Source of the DNA: an uncultured Clostridiaceae bacterium
Lineage (GTDB): Bacteria; Bacillota; Clostridia; Lachnospirales; Lachnospiraceae
Assembly: GCA_947177415.1 (NCBI GenBank)
Contig: CAMWUK010000037.1
Span: 1-32,371 of the forward strand
DNA length: 32,371 nucleotides
Reading direction: 5' to 3'
Positions 16,312-24,198 of the stretch are shown here, one piece after another (within the stretch, counting starts at the first letter, position 1; every line of letters starts with the position of its first letter). The notes under the pieces were generated by a model. It saw only the letters and a program-made list of their open reading frames with translations. It was not told where the DNA came from and did no database searches. The position numbers and the translations under genes are program-made.

Positions 16312-16462
16312 TGGGACAAAAAAAATATATTTTTTTCTATTTTTATTGTACTTACTCTCTCCACAAATGTCTAATGCTTATTTTGCTTTTTATTCCATGC
16401 TCAAAAGGTATGACATAATATCAGCCAGCCAAACGGCTGACTGACACAACATTTTTATTTCC

Positions 16463-18016
16463 TCACTCTGCGCATACCGTCCGGAAATAATCATCATTCT
16501 TAAACACCACCTGCAAGTTGCCGTCATTATAGATATACACCCTGTCAATCAGTTTTGATAAGATGTTTCCATCATATTCCTCCAACACGCTGCACTGTTT
16601 CAGATCATCCTGATTCTCCTCCGGTTCCGGCCCGCTCTCCTGCTCTGCTATACCAGCAATCTTTTCCTCCAGTTCCCCAAGCAGGCTCTGATTGCTTTTT
16701 CTCAACGACAGATATTCTTCTTTGGAATAACCGCCAGAGGCATATTCTTTATACAACTGGATTGTGCTATCCTCCACACGCTGTTTTTCCTTTTCCAGTT
16801 CTGCTAACAGGCATACAGAAGTTTTCTTCTTATTATCTGTCTGTTTTTGAACCATCAAAGTGTCCAGCCGCATCCGGCAGGCTTCCTTTACTGTTTCCAG
16901 AACCATCTGCTCTGCCTCCCCTTTTTCCATGAAAATCTTTGCACAAGGCAAATCGGGGTTCGCATTTCTGACATTACATACATACTTTGGCTTATGGCGT
17001 GTCTTTTTTAATTTTCTGCCACAGTACGGACAATGGAACAGATTGACATTCTTTGGCTTTTGTTTGCTCCCTGTAGGTCCACAGATAAGAGAATTTACCC
17101 TATCAAACACTTCTCTGCTGATAATAGCAGGAACCACATTCTCTATGACGCTCCACTCGGATTTATCCCGCTTTACTATTTTTTTGTCATCCCCAAACCC
17201 AATCATTTCATAGCGGTTTTGTATCAGCGTTCCCTTATAGATGGGATTTCTTATTATTGCCAGCACCATCGTATTCTCCCAAAGATAATCCCCCATGTTG
17301 TGCTTGGGCTTGAAATTTATCCCCCGTTCCCACTGACGTTGCAGGCGGGTAGGTGTTTTTCTCTCATTCAGAATCCGTGCAATCTCCGCTGCACTTTTCC
17401 CGCCTGCCGCCAGTGCAAAGATTTCCCTGACCACTTCGGCTGCCGGTTCATCCACAACCAGTTTATGCTTATCAGATGGATTTTTACGGTAGCCAAATGC
17501 AGTAAAAGAAGCTGTATACTCCCCCTGCTCGTTCCTGTTTTTGCGGGCTGATTTGACCTTGCGTGACAAATCCCTGCTGTACATCTGGTATATAAGATTA
17601 CGGAATGCCACATCCATTCCCCCGGTCATGCCATTCTGCTGTTTACTGTCATATCCGTCATTCACTGAAATGAACCGTATGCCCATGACCGGAAACACAA
17701 ACTCCATATAGTTTCCCACTTCCAGATAATCCCTGCCGAACCGGGAGAAGTCCTTTACAAGCAGGCACTCAAACTTTCCTGCCTGTGCATCCGCAAGCAT
17801 TCTCTGAAACTCTGTGCGTTTCTCAAAGCCTGTGCCGGACACCCCATCATCGAAATATTCCAGCACTTCATATTCTGCAAATTCCTCATGGGAACGGATA
17901 TAGGCATACAGGAGTTTTCTCTGGCTGGTAATGCTATTGCTTTCTTCCTTCCCGCTGAAAGCCATATCTGCGTCGCTGATGGAGAGACGGATATACAACG
18001 CCAATGCTCTTTTCAT
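16463..18016 (-). CDS. Large serine recombinase 1 (TnpX/TndX-like)
   Basis: 517 residues. The N-terminal resolvase domain has catalytic Ser12 in LYIRLS, then SNSITSQRKLL, and the arginine motif VKDFSRFGRDYLEVG. A recombinase domain (GYRKNPSDKHKLVVDE onward) is followed by a zinc ribbon (CPYCGRKLKK ... C) and a coiled coil with a charged C-terminal tail (YIYNDGNLQVVFKNDD). It is the last of three consecutive recombinases and nearest the element edge. ATG at 18016 with AAGGAGG six bases upstream. Such enzymes excise and integrate elements by paired 2-bp staggered cuts at att sites. All key residues are present, so it should be active. Confidence 0.93.
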   Translation of the reverse strand: MKRALALYIRLSISDADMAFSGKEESNSITSQRKLLYAYIRSHEEFAEYEVLEYFDDGVSGTGFEKRTEFQRMLADAQAGKFECLLVKDFSRFGRDYLEVGNYMEFVFPVMGIRFISVNDGYDSKQQNGMTGGMDVAFRNLIYQMYSRDLSRKVKSARKNRNEQGEYTASFTAFGYRKNPSDKHKLVVDEPAAEVVREIFALAAGGKSAAEIARILNERKTPTRLQRQWERGINFKPKHNMGDYLWENTMVLAIIRNPIYKGTLIQNRYEMIGFGDDKKIVKRDKSEWSVIENVVPAIISREVFDRVNSLICGPTGSKQKPKNVNLFHCPYCGRKLKKTRHKPKYVCNVRNANPDLPCAKIFMEKGEAEQMVLETVKEACRMRLDTLMVQKQTDNKKKTSVCLLAELEKEKQRVEDSTIQLYKEYASGGYSKEEYLSLRKSNQSLLGELEEKIAGIAEQESGPEPEENQDDLKQCSVLEEYDGNILSKLIDRVYIYNDGNLQVVFKNDDYFRTVCAE

Positions 18017-18125
18017 GCAAATTCCTCCTTCCGCTGTCCCATTCCACGTTATTTTTCATTTTATCTTTTTCGCTATTTTCCATGTCAGCTTCAGTGGAAA
18101 ACCGAAAATACATTACTACTCTCAT
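17934..18125 (-). CDS. Small resolvase-N-terminus-like ORF between recombinases
   Basis: 63 residues beginning MRVVMYFRFSTEAD, which matches the first beta strand and catalytic loop of serine recombinases (pattern YxRxST). Nothing else of the domain follows. Its ATG overlaps the stop of the preceding recombinase as ATGA (18122-18125), a sign of translational coupling, and its 3' end overlaps the next recombinase start by 83 bp. It may only carry ribosomes across to the next gene or may be a vestige. No function is proposed. Confidence 0.45.
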   Translation of the reverse strand: MRVVMYFRFSTEADMENSEKDKMKNNVEWDSGRRNLHEKSIGVVYPSLHQRRRYGFQREGRKQ

Positions 18126-19771
18126 GCTATCTCCCCTTTCCGCTGTTCCATTGCCATAAGCAGTTTCTTCATTTCATCATCATAACGAAAAACGATTTCC
18201 ATGCTTTTATCTTCATGGACAATTACCTGTTCCACCAGTTCTTCCACCATTTCCTTTGACAACTTCCGCTTACTCCGGTACTTCTCAATGATTTTCCTTA
18301 ACTCTGTCCCACGCATGGGAGTATGACGATACCCCTCCATTGCCTCTGCCAATTCGTCGGCATAGTGTTCCAGCTTTTCAATCCGCCCTGAATATTCCTC
18401 ATTCAGTTGCAGATATTCCTTTTCACTCAAAAGGCTCTGCTGATAATCTGCATACAGACCGCTTTTTAATGCTGCCACTTTCTGCAAATCCGCATGGCAT
18501 TTATTCAGTGCCTCGGAAAAAGACGCTATTTTCTCCTTTGCCTTCTGGGACTGGTTCATCTGCAGGAGCAGGGCATCCGTATCTAACAGTATTTTTATCT
18601 GCTCTTTTACTGCCAGAAATACAGTATCATACACCGCATCCATTCTGACCGGCAGACAGTTACAGCTATCCTTTCCATACTGTCTTTTTCTGGTACAGAT
18701 ATAATAACGGTGTTTTCTCTCCGGGCGGATCACCATACCGCTCCCGCAGCACCCGCAGAATATTTTACGTCTGAAAAAATTATCTACCCCGCATTTCCCC
18801 TGTTTCCTTTCTCCCTTATGGGCATTTGCGGTTTCAAATAATTGTTCTGACACAAGCGGTTCATGGTGGTTTTCAAACACATTCCACTGCTCTTTATCTG
18901 CTGTATGGCGTTTCTCATGCCGGTACAGGCACACCCTGTCCTTTCCCGATACATATCTCCCTAAATACACCTCATTTTTCAAAATGGCTGCTATGTGGTC
19001 CCTGTTCCATTTTAAGTGCGGTTTTTCTGCCAGCTTTTCCGGGTTATTTCTCATACGGTACTGGTATGGTGTTGGAATTCCTTCTTTATTTAACATTTCC
19101 GCAACTTCTGTCTGTAACCTTCCGGCAGCGACTTCCTCAAAAATCCTTTTGACAATGCCTGCTGATCCTTCGTCTGGCACCATGACTTTTTCATTCCCTG
19201 CATCCCGTTCCACACGGTATCCATACGGAACCAACCCACACGGTATCCCCTGTTTCATCTGGTTTTCCTTTGCAGTGGCAATCTTTTTGGAAATATCCTG
19301 TGCATACAGGGCATTGGCAATGTTCGTCACAGTCATTATCATTTCTGCCCCGCCCTTTACGGAATCAAACTGGTCGTTAATTGCCACAAACCGGACCTTA
19401 AACATCGGAAACACACGCTCAATCAGATTCCCGGTTTCAATATAATCCCTGCCAAGCCGGGATAAATCCTTGACCACAATACAATCTATCCTGCCATTTC
19501 TCATATCCGACATCATGCGTTCAAACGCCGGTCTGTCAAACCTAGTGCCGGAAATATCGTCATCCATATATGTATCATAAATTTCCATATCTTCCTGCTG
19601 TTCCACATAGTGACGGATAAAATTGATTTGGTTTTGTATCGTTCCCCTCTCCCTTGTATCTTCACGCTCTGCGGATAACCTTGCATAGAGGGCTGTCTTA
19701 TATACTTTCATGTCACTTTTCCCGGCAGACCGAACCGGCGCCGGATGTCTCATTCTTGATTTTCTCGCCAT
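18122..19771 (-). CDS. Large serine recombinase 2
   Basis: 549 residues. A 20-residue basic leader (MARKSRMRHPAPVRSAGKSD) precedes the catalytic domain, with Ser33 in LYARLS and VKDLSRLGRDYIETG. The recombinase domain (PYGYRVERDAGNEKV), zinc ribbon (FCGCCGSGMVIRPE ... YYICTRK), coiled coil (HADLQKVAALKSGLYADYQQ) and the terminal motif VIVHEDKSMEIVFRYDDE follow in order. It starts one base after the stop of recombinase 3 (GTGTAAATG) and ends overlapping the mini-ORF, so all three are one operon. Ser and Arg active-site residues are intact. Confidence 0.93.
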   Translation of the reverse strand: MARKSRMRHPAPVRSAGKSDMKVYKTALYARLSAEREDTRERGTIQNQINFIRHYVEQQEDMEIYDTYMDDDISGTRFDRPAFERMMSDMRNGRIDCIVVKDLSRLGRDYIETGNLIERVFPMFKVRFVAINDQFDSVKGGAEMIMTVTNIANALYAQDISKKIATAKENQMKQGIPCGLVPYGYRVERDAGNEKVMVPDEGSAGIVKRIFEEVAAGRLQTEVAEMLNKEGIPTPYQYRMRNNPEKLAEKPHLKWNRDHIAAILKNEVYLGRYVSGKDRVCLYRHEKRHTADKEQWNVFENHHEPLVSEQLFETANAHKGERKQGKCGVDNFFRRKIFCGCCGSGMVIRPERKHRYYICTRKRQYGKDSCNCLPVRMDAVYDTVFLAVKEQIKILLDTDALLLQMNQSQKAKEKIASFSEALNKCHADLQKVAALKSGLYADYQQSLLSEKEYLQLNEEYSGRIEKLEHYADELAEAMEGYRHTPMRGTELRKIIEKYRSKRKLSKEMVEELVEQVIVHEDKSMEIVFRYDDEMKKLLMAMEQRKGEIA

Positions 19772-21433
19772 TTACACCGCCATCCTTTCTGCCTTCTCGA
19801 TATTCTGTATCCTTGCCGCCTGTTCCAGCATGGAATGGAATTTATCATCACAGTCCAGCACAACCTCAAGATTTCCCTTTTCATATACCCTGACCTCTCT
19901 TATCAGATTGACCACAAGGCTGCGGGTAAGGGAGGATATATTTCTGTTCTCCCGGTATTCCTCTATCCATGAACGGTCACTGTCCCTCTCCTGTGCTGCC
20001 TGTTCTGCCTCTTTTTCAATATTACGGATTGCCTGCTCTGCAATCGTTTTCTTCTGCTCAAAGTTCTCCTTAATCAACTGGAAGTCCTTTTTATCCACAA
20101 TCCCTTCCTTGTAATCTTCATAGAGCGATACCAGCATACGGTTATAACGGTTGATTTCTTCCTCGTTTGCCTGTATCCGTTCCTCCATCTTCTGGATATC
20201 TATTCTTCTGATCTGCATTTCCCCTGCCTGCCGTATGACTTCATCCGCATCCAGAAGCTGTCCGATCAGCTCCTTTAACGTGGACAGCACCGTTTCCTCC
20301 AATTCATCCTCCCGAATACGGTGGGAAGTACAACGCTTAAATTTTTTGTGGTTGGAACACAGGTAATAGACATACTTTTTGCCGGAAACCGTAGATACCT
20401 TTCTTGTCATCAACGCCCCACAGTCTGCACATACGGCAATCCCTGACATGGTATAGATGGAATCCTGCCCCGGTGAAGTCCTCATATCTATAGCAAGCAG
20501 CCTCTGGACAATATCAAAGTCCCTCTGCCTTACCAATGTTTCATGACTATTTTCCACTACCGCCCACTCGTCAGCTTCTTTTTGTATCTGTGTCTTTACC
20601 TTATGGTTTGGCGTTGTTACCCTGCCCTGCACCAGCATACCGGTATAAATCGGATTTGTCACAATCCTGCGGACAGCGGTGGGTGTCCATTCACAGGTTT
20701 CCTTTTTCTTAAAGCTGCATTTGTAATTCTCCCCATTGCTTAATTTATACTCCATCGGAGAAAGCACACCGAGGGCATTTAACTTTTTGCTGACAGCATC
20801 CAGACTCATGCCATTCTTAACCCACTGGAACATATCCTGCACCACATGACCGGCATACTCGTCCGGCTCCAGCCTGTTGTGGTTTTCTTCCGATTTACGG
20901 TAGCCATAGACACAATAGTTACCTACAAACTCCCCATTCTGCCGTTTCACTTCCAAATGGCTGCGTATTTTAATGGAAATATCCCGGCAATAGGCATCGT
21001 TAATGAGGTTCTTAAAGGGAATGACAATCTCATCCGACTGCCCGCTGCTGTTTACACTATCATAATTGTCATTGATGGCAATAAACCGCACCCCCATAGC
21101 CGGGAACAGCCTTTCAATATACCGCCCGGCATCAATATACTCCCTGCCAAAACGGGATAAATCCTTAACCACAATACAGTCAACTAAGCCATTCTGCACA
21201 TCCTGCATCATCAACTGAAATGCCGGACGCTCAAAAGTCGCACCGGAATATCCGTCATCTTCCCGCACCGATACCACTTCAATATCTTCTTTGTCCTTCA
21301 GGAAATTCAAAATCAGAGATTTCTGATTTGAGATACTGTTGCTCTCTGCTTTTTTCGCATCCGCAACATCGCCATCCTCCTTAGATAATCTAACATAGAT
21401 GGCAGCTTTATAAATACGTCTTGCTTCGTTCAT
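19772..21433 (-). CDS. Large serine recombinase 3
   Basis: 553 residues from the ATG at 21433 (AGGAG nine bases upstream; a GTG at 21436 is an alternative). Catalytic Ser17 is in IYVRLS, then SNSISNQKSLI, and VKDLSRFGREYIDAG carries the active-site arginines. A recombinase domain, zinc ribbon (CADCGALMTRKVS ... CSNH) and long coiled coil (QKMEERIQANEEEINRYNR) end in VYEKGNLEVVLDCDD. First gene of the three-recombinase operon. The three proteins are paralogues of similar length but differ greatly, so they are likely specialised partners rather than recent copies. Confidence 0.93.
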   Translation of the reverse strand: MNEARRIYKAAIYVRLSKEDGDVADAKKAESNSISNQKSLILNFLKDKEDIEVVSVREDDGYSGATFERPAFQLMMQDVQNGLVDCIVVKDLSRFGREYIDAGRYIERLFPAMGVRFIAINDNYDSVNSSGQSDEIVIPFKNLINDAYCRDISIKIRSHLEVKRQNGEFVGNYCVYGYRKSEENHNRLEPDEYAGHVVQDMFQWVKNGMSLDAVSKKLNALGVLSPMEYKLSNGENYKCSFKKKETCEWTPTAVRRIVTNPIYTGMLVQGRVTTPNHKVKTQIQKEADEWAVVENSHETLVRQRDFDIVQRLLAIDMRTSPGQDSIYTMSGIAVCADCGALMTRKVSTVSGKKYVYYLCSNHKKFKRCTSHRIREDELEETVLSTLKELIGQLLDADEVIRQAGEMQIRRIDIQKMEERIQANEEEINRYNRMLVSLYEDYKEGIVDKKDFQLIKENFEQKKTIAEQAIRNIEKEAEQAAQERDSDRSWIEEYRENRNISSLTRSLVVNLIREVRVYEKGNLEVVLDCDDKFHSMLEQAARIQNIEKAERMAV

Positions 21434-21528
21434 CACTTACCACTCCTTTTGATTTTCTAAGTTAGAAGCCCCAAATTCAAGAGGAATGGTATATTTCATA
21501 TAAAATTAGATTTGTCCTTATTGACACC

Positions 21529-21537
21529 ATTATACCA
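21529..21537 (-). promoter_or_regulatory. Extended -10 promoter of the recombinase operon
   Basis: TGGTATAAT on the minus strand about 95 bp before the start of recombinase 3. No convincing -35 is seen. The leader between has no strong hairpin that I can recognise. Confidence 0.5.
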
Positions 21538-21582
21538 TCCCCGCCATAAAATTTCCACAGCAAATTGACTTTTTTATGATTT

Positions 21583-21834
21583 TTATGCTCCATCCAGAAC
21601 TGACACAAAATTATCCTGAAAAGACTGCCCGTTATTGGCAAAGGATATTTTCACAACATGGTTTCCCTTTCTGCGGAAATATGGATTGCCGGACTGCTCA
21701 ATCAGCGACAATGTCCTTTCTTCCACCGTTTTCCCCTCGTCTATCCTGATACTGCCAAACTCTGCAATGCCTTTCCGGTCAATCTCGCTGATCGGAATGT
21801 TTGCCATACTTTCCAATTCTTCAACCGACACCAT
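21583..21834 (-). CDS. Small DUF6870-like element protein
   Basis: 83 residues, start MVSVEELESMANIPISEID, ending KISFANNGQSFQDNFVSVL. It has no membrane segment. I recognise the pattern (short helical start, then RIDEGKTVEERTLSLIEQSGNPY and a VVKISF strand) as the small DUF6870-type proteins that often accompany recombinases on Firmicute integrative elements. This is from memory and unverified. RBS AAGGGG six bases upstream. It lies between the toxin gene and the recombinase promoter. Function unknown. Confidence 0.6.
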   Translation of the reverse strand: MVSVEELESMANIPISEIDRKGIAEFGSIRIDEGKTVEERTLSLIEQSGNPYFRRKGNHVVKISFANNGQSFQDNFVSVLDGA

Positions 21835-21914
21835 CTTTATCCCCTTTCAGACAAAAGGGAGAAACCTTGTCTTGGCCTCTCCCATGCTCTTTGATATATG
21901 ACTGCTGCCTGCCC

Positions 21915-22268
21915 TCATGCCACTAACCCGCACTGCACCTTAACGGCATGGCCGATCTCCGCCAGCTTTCTTTCACTTACCCTGCCCGCTACCTCCAGAA
22001 TATCCGAATAGGCAACGGAAGTAATCTGCTCACAGAGGGCAAGGCTGTGTCGGTCCAGTCCGGTATTCCTGTACCCATTCAAGAAAACATGGGTTGGCAG
22101 ATACTGTTTTTTTCGTATCTTTGAGGTAAGCGGCACAACCGTGATAACCGGGCTGTGCTTATTTGCCATGTTGTTGCTCATCACAACACAAGGCCGGATT
22201 CCCGACTGGACTGATGTTTCATGCTGTCCTAAATCCGCAATGATAATGTCGCCTCTCTTAATCTTCAC
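21915..22268 (-). CDS. PemK/MazF-family toxin (endoribonuclease)
   Basis: About 117 residues from the GTG at 22268, chosen because GGAGGG lies eight bases upstream; TTG and ATG codons at 22289 and 22283 have no ribosome site. Family motifs are RGDIIIADLG (first strand), QSGIRPCVVMSN (conserved Arg), VITVVPLTSK (conserved Ser/Thr after the second strand) and LALCEQITSV. MazF toxins cut mRNA at short sequences and are held in check by a small antitoxin usually encoded just before them. Here the gene before it is a 60-residue protein overlapping by 11 bp that does not look like MazE. Both a toxin role and a stand-alone regulator are possible. Confidence 0.85.
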   Translation of the reverse strand: MKIKRGDIIIADLGQHETSVQSGIRPCVVMSNNMANKHSPVITVVPLTSKIRKKQYLPTHVFLNGYRNTGLDRHSLALCEQITSVAYSDILEVAGRVSERKLAEIGHAVKVQCGLVA

Positions 22269-22440
22269 TATCCATCCCTCCATTTTCAAAAGGGGAAACC
22301 ACCGGCTCCCCCTGCAATACTTCCTCTATATACTCCCATGCCTCCTGCTCGGTAGGGCAGGCAACCACTTTGTTTCCTGCACTGTCCACTACCATATGCT
22401 CCGACGGATAAGGAATAATCTGGTATTTCTTATTCCCCAT
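22258..22440 (-). CDS. Small acidic protein, possible partner of the MazF-like toxin
   Basis: 60 residues from the ATG at 22440 (MGNKKYQIIPYPSEHMVV..), rich in Glu toward the C-terminus (PTEQEAWEYIEEVLQGE). It overlaps the preceding gene by 11 bp and the MazF-like gene by 11 bp, so the three are translationally coupled. No DNA-binding motif of MazE/AbrB type is visible. Position and size fit an antitoxin, but nothing in the sequence proves it. Confidence 0.6.
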   Translation of the reverse strand: MGNKKYQIIPYPSEHMVVDSAGNKVVACPTEQEAWEYIEEVLQGEPVVSPFENGGMDSED

Positions 22441-22798
22441 AGGCACTTCCGACAAACTCGCCCACATCTGCCAGATATACCTGCACTTCCATGTCTGCCA
22501 TATCACTAAGGAACTGCTCCCAATCGGAATCATCCTCTGTGACATCATACTGATTGCGGAGTACCAGAACTTCATAATCCCTGTTTGCAATGGCATTGAC
22601 AACCGATTTCATACCCGGCCTGTCCATATCCATGTCCCCGATCTGGTTATGCTCCACCGCCACATCTTCCACGAGAATGTTTCTCTTAGCGCACTGCACT
22701 TTAATCTGCATTACCATCTGCTCAACATTCTCCTGACATTTCATGCTGCTCATAAACAAAACACCCTTAGCAATCGGGTTTTCTTCGTAACTCATCAT
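22430..22798 (-). CDS. Degenerate resolvase-like protein lacking the catalytic serine motif
   Basis: About 122 residues from the ATG at 22798 (GGAGG six bases upstream). The pattern DMDRPGMKSVVNAIANRDYEVLVLR followed by WEQFLSDMADMEVQVYLADV follows the second half of a serine-recombinase catalytic domain (RPxLxxLLxxIxxGxxDxVVV ... FVxxMxxxGVxxxxV). The YxRxS serine motif and the SRLGR arginine motif are both missing. It would be a binding or scaffold relative of the resolvase fold without catalysis. The fold call is by eye only. Confidence 0.5.
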   Translation of the reverse strand: MMSYEENPIAKGVLFMSSMKCQENVEQMVMQIKVQCAKRNILVEDVAVEHNQIGDMDMDRPGMKSVVNAIANRDYEVLVLRNQYDVTEDDSDWEQFLSDMADMEVQVYLADVGEFVGSAYGE

Positions 22799-23420
22799 AA
22801 ATGACCTCCAATCAAAAATATCTCTTTCTTGTTCCAAAGGGAAAAACTCTGCCGGCTATGTTATCCTCCCATATAAATGCTCCCGTCCCCACAAAGCCCT
22901 GAATATTTTGTTTTGCTGATACTTCTTTGAGGCGAAAGCATTTATATCAGAGGACAACCGGCTGCATACGCAGCCAATCATCCCTCCAGGTTTGATATAG
23001 TTTCACTTAGCATAGTGTTTTCATGCGTTAGTGAAACTTCAAACCTTGTCCCCCAGCCGGGTTACACACACGGAACCGCGCCCGCCCCCACTGCACTTCC
23101 ACCAGCCCATCCAGTTTCATGTGCAAGTCGCCACTCCCACGAAAGGATCATCTTCTGCAATCATGGTGTCCGTATAATTCATTACCTCCAGACGCTGCTC
23201 TGGTAGGCCTAAACCTCTGCTCCAATCCTTCACGGGCAACAAAGTGATTATCACTATGCAGGATTATCATGGCACGAAATGGGTTCCGGCCACTCTGCCA
23301 CAAGGCAAAGCGAAAATATATCGGAATGTGTGCTTGTCCTATTCAGTTTGTAAAGCCATTATATATCCCTTTCTCCAAAAATCAGATACCACAGTTCGGT
23401 TACTTGTAACCGTGTGGCGG
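22799..23420. other. 622-bp stretch without a convincing gene
   Basis: GC-rich relative to the host region, between the resolvase-like gene and the XRE gene. It holds a long interrupted inverted repeat at 22988-23046 (separate entry) and a palindromic AGTGATTATCACT near 23243-23255. Two tiny minus-strand ORFs are linked by ATGA: 23117-23182 (21 aa, MNYTDTMIAEDDPFVGV..) and 23028-23120 (30 aa, MKLDGLVEVQWGRARF..). The first has GGAGG but only two bases from its ATG. I cannot say whether they are expressed. Confidence 0.4.
22988..23046. repeat. Long imperfect inverted repeat (possible origin, att or regulatory hairpin)
   Basis: The left arm AGGTTTGA-tat-AGTTTCACT-ta-GCAT and right arm ATGC-gtt-AGTGAAACT-TCAAACCT (central loop about 9 bp) give 21 paired bases with small bulges. 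It overlaps the end of the second tiny ORF. It has no T run, so it is not a terminator. On integrative elements such structures mark oriT, single-strand origins or regulator sites; which, if any, applies here is unknown. Confidence 0.6.
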
Positions 23421-23747
23421 TTACCTCTGCTGCTGATACCTTTTTATGTTCTTTATCAGATTCTCTGTAGTTGCACGGACAATGCTTTTCTGGCTGTCTG
23501 TCAATCCCTCTGACAGAGTGCTTATGTAATCCCGGACCTCTCCATATACCAGATAATCAATGGAAATATTGTAATAATCCGCTACCACAACCAGACTGTC
23601 TATACTTCCTCCGTTTTGTCCCTGCTCCAGCTTGCGGTACCCACTGAGGGAAAAACCCATTTTCTCTGCTGCCTCACTCTGGGTTAAATTATTATCTGTC
23701 CTTAAATCTCTTATCCTCTCCGCACTTTTCTGCACATCATAATACAT
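23421..23747 (-). CDS. XRE-family transcriptional regulator
   Basis: 108 residues. An N-terminal helix-turn-helix (IRDLRTDNNLTQSEAAEKMG, FSLSGYRKLEQGQNG, SIDSLVVVADYYNISIDYLVYG) is the standard XRE/Cro layout. A short basic C-terminal tail (ENLIKNIKRYQQQR) follows. Such proteins commonly repress excision or transfer genes on integrative elements. RBS GGAGG seven bases before the ATG. Upstream lies a regulated promoter, short leader and terminator (23912-24148), so this gene may be expressed by read-through of that attenuator. Confidence 0.88.
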   Translation of the reverse strand: MYYDVQKSAERIRDLRTDNNLTQSEAAEKMGFSLSGYRKLEQGQNGGSIDSLVVVADYYNISIDYLVYGEVRDYISTLSEGLTDSQKSIVRATTENLIKNIKRYQQQR

Positions 23748-23797
23748 ACTTTAACCTCCTGATTTCCTTACTTTCCTGTTCTTGTCTGAGTAAAAAA

Positions 23798-24016
23798 TCA
23801 GAAGGCTGTTGGAGAACGGCACCGCAAAATCCGGCTGTTTATTATCGTAAATGGAATTTTAGAGAAGAATATTGGAAAAGAAAAAAGAAGTTCCAAAGAA
23901 TTTGTCGAAATAAAAAATACCATAATCCCCTTGAGGACTATGGTATGTAAGATAATGTTATTCTTTTGTCTGTATCGTTTTTTGCACCGTTTCCAATGCA
24001 ACGGTTCCGGCTCCAT
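23798..24016 (-). CDS. Possible leader peptide ORF read through the terminator
   Basis: A 72-codon frame starting at the ATG at 24016, with GGAAAGGG upstream. Its first part is highly basic (HWKRCKKRYRQKNN) and contains a CCGTT..AACGG stem region, and the terminator at 23912-23946 lies within codons 24-35. The remainder is AT-rich and hydrophobic without family resemblance. A translated leader whose ribosome position decides whether the terminator forms is the simplest reading. Chance ORF is a real alternative. Confidence 0.3.
   Translation of the reverse strand: MEPEPLHWKRCKKRYRQKNNIILHTIVLKGIMVFFISTNSLELLFSFPIFFSKIPFTIINSRILRCRSPTAF
23912..23946 (-). terminator. Intrinsic terminator in the leader before the XRE gene
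   Basis: ATACCATA (23917-23924) pairs with TATGGTAT (23939-23946) and the inner CC/GG bases extend the stem. A run of six T's follows on the minus strand. It sits about 165 bp upstream of the XRE start and about 145 bp downstream of the promoter at 24094, inside a short open frame. Confidence 0.75.
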
Positions 24017-24093
24017 ATCATTCCCTTTCCGGGAAAAGAACCATAAAAAACATTATATTTGTACTTTCCCCATCATATTTTGTAGATAAGGGA

Positions 24094-24148
24094 ATTATAT
24101 TAGATAAAAACGAGGAAACGCCGAGGATTTACCGAGATTTTGACGAGG
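24094..24148 (-). promoter_or_regulatory. Promoter with four 11-bp-spaced direct repeats
   Basis: On the minus strand the pentamers CCTCG, TCTCG, CCTCG, CCTCG (CGAG on the plus strand at 24144, 24133, 24122, 24111) recur at exactly 11 bp. The last is followed after 11 bp by TATAAT (24094-24099). There is no consensus -35; the repeats occupy that place. Regular 11-bp direct repeats upstream of a -10 are the usual binding layout for OmpR-type winged-helix activators, and such a regulator is encoded immediately upstream at 24199-24618. Confidence 0.65.
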
Positions 24149-24165
24149 AATATCGCAAGTTTAGA

Positions 24166-24195
24166 CAAAAAATCAGCCTGGTTTTACCCAGACTG
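24166..24195 (-). terminator. Intrinsic terminator after the winged-helix regulator gene
   Basis: CAGTCTGG-GTAAAA-CCAGGCTG followed by ATTTTTTG on the minus strand, starting three bases after the stop codon of the gene ending at 24199. Confidence 0.8.
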
Positions 24196-24198
24196 TCA

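Noticed and set aside
16419-16443. TCAGCCAGCC-AAAC-GGCTGACTGA hairpin as a terminator of the recombinase operon
   Set aside because: No T run follows on the minus strand, so intrinsic termination is not supported; it may belong to the element end.
22441-22602. N-terminal extension of the 60-residue protein to a start at 22602
   Set aside because: The extra 54 residues are an out-of-frame shadow of the resolvase-like gene; the ATG at 22440 fits the compact overlapping gene order.
23244-23513. Plus-strand frame of 89 codons (MIITMQDYHGTKWVP..)
   Set aside because: It runs into the XRE gene on the opposite strand, lacks a ribosome site and its second half is an antisense shadow of that gene.
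24111-24154. CGAG repeats as a minisatellite
   Set aside because: Only five bases of each 11-bp unit are conserved and the array abuts a -10 box, which fits a protein-binding array better.
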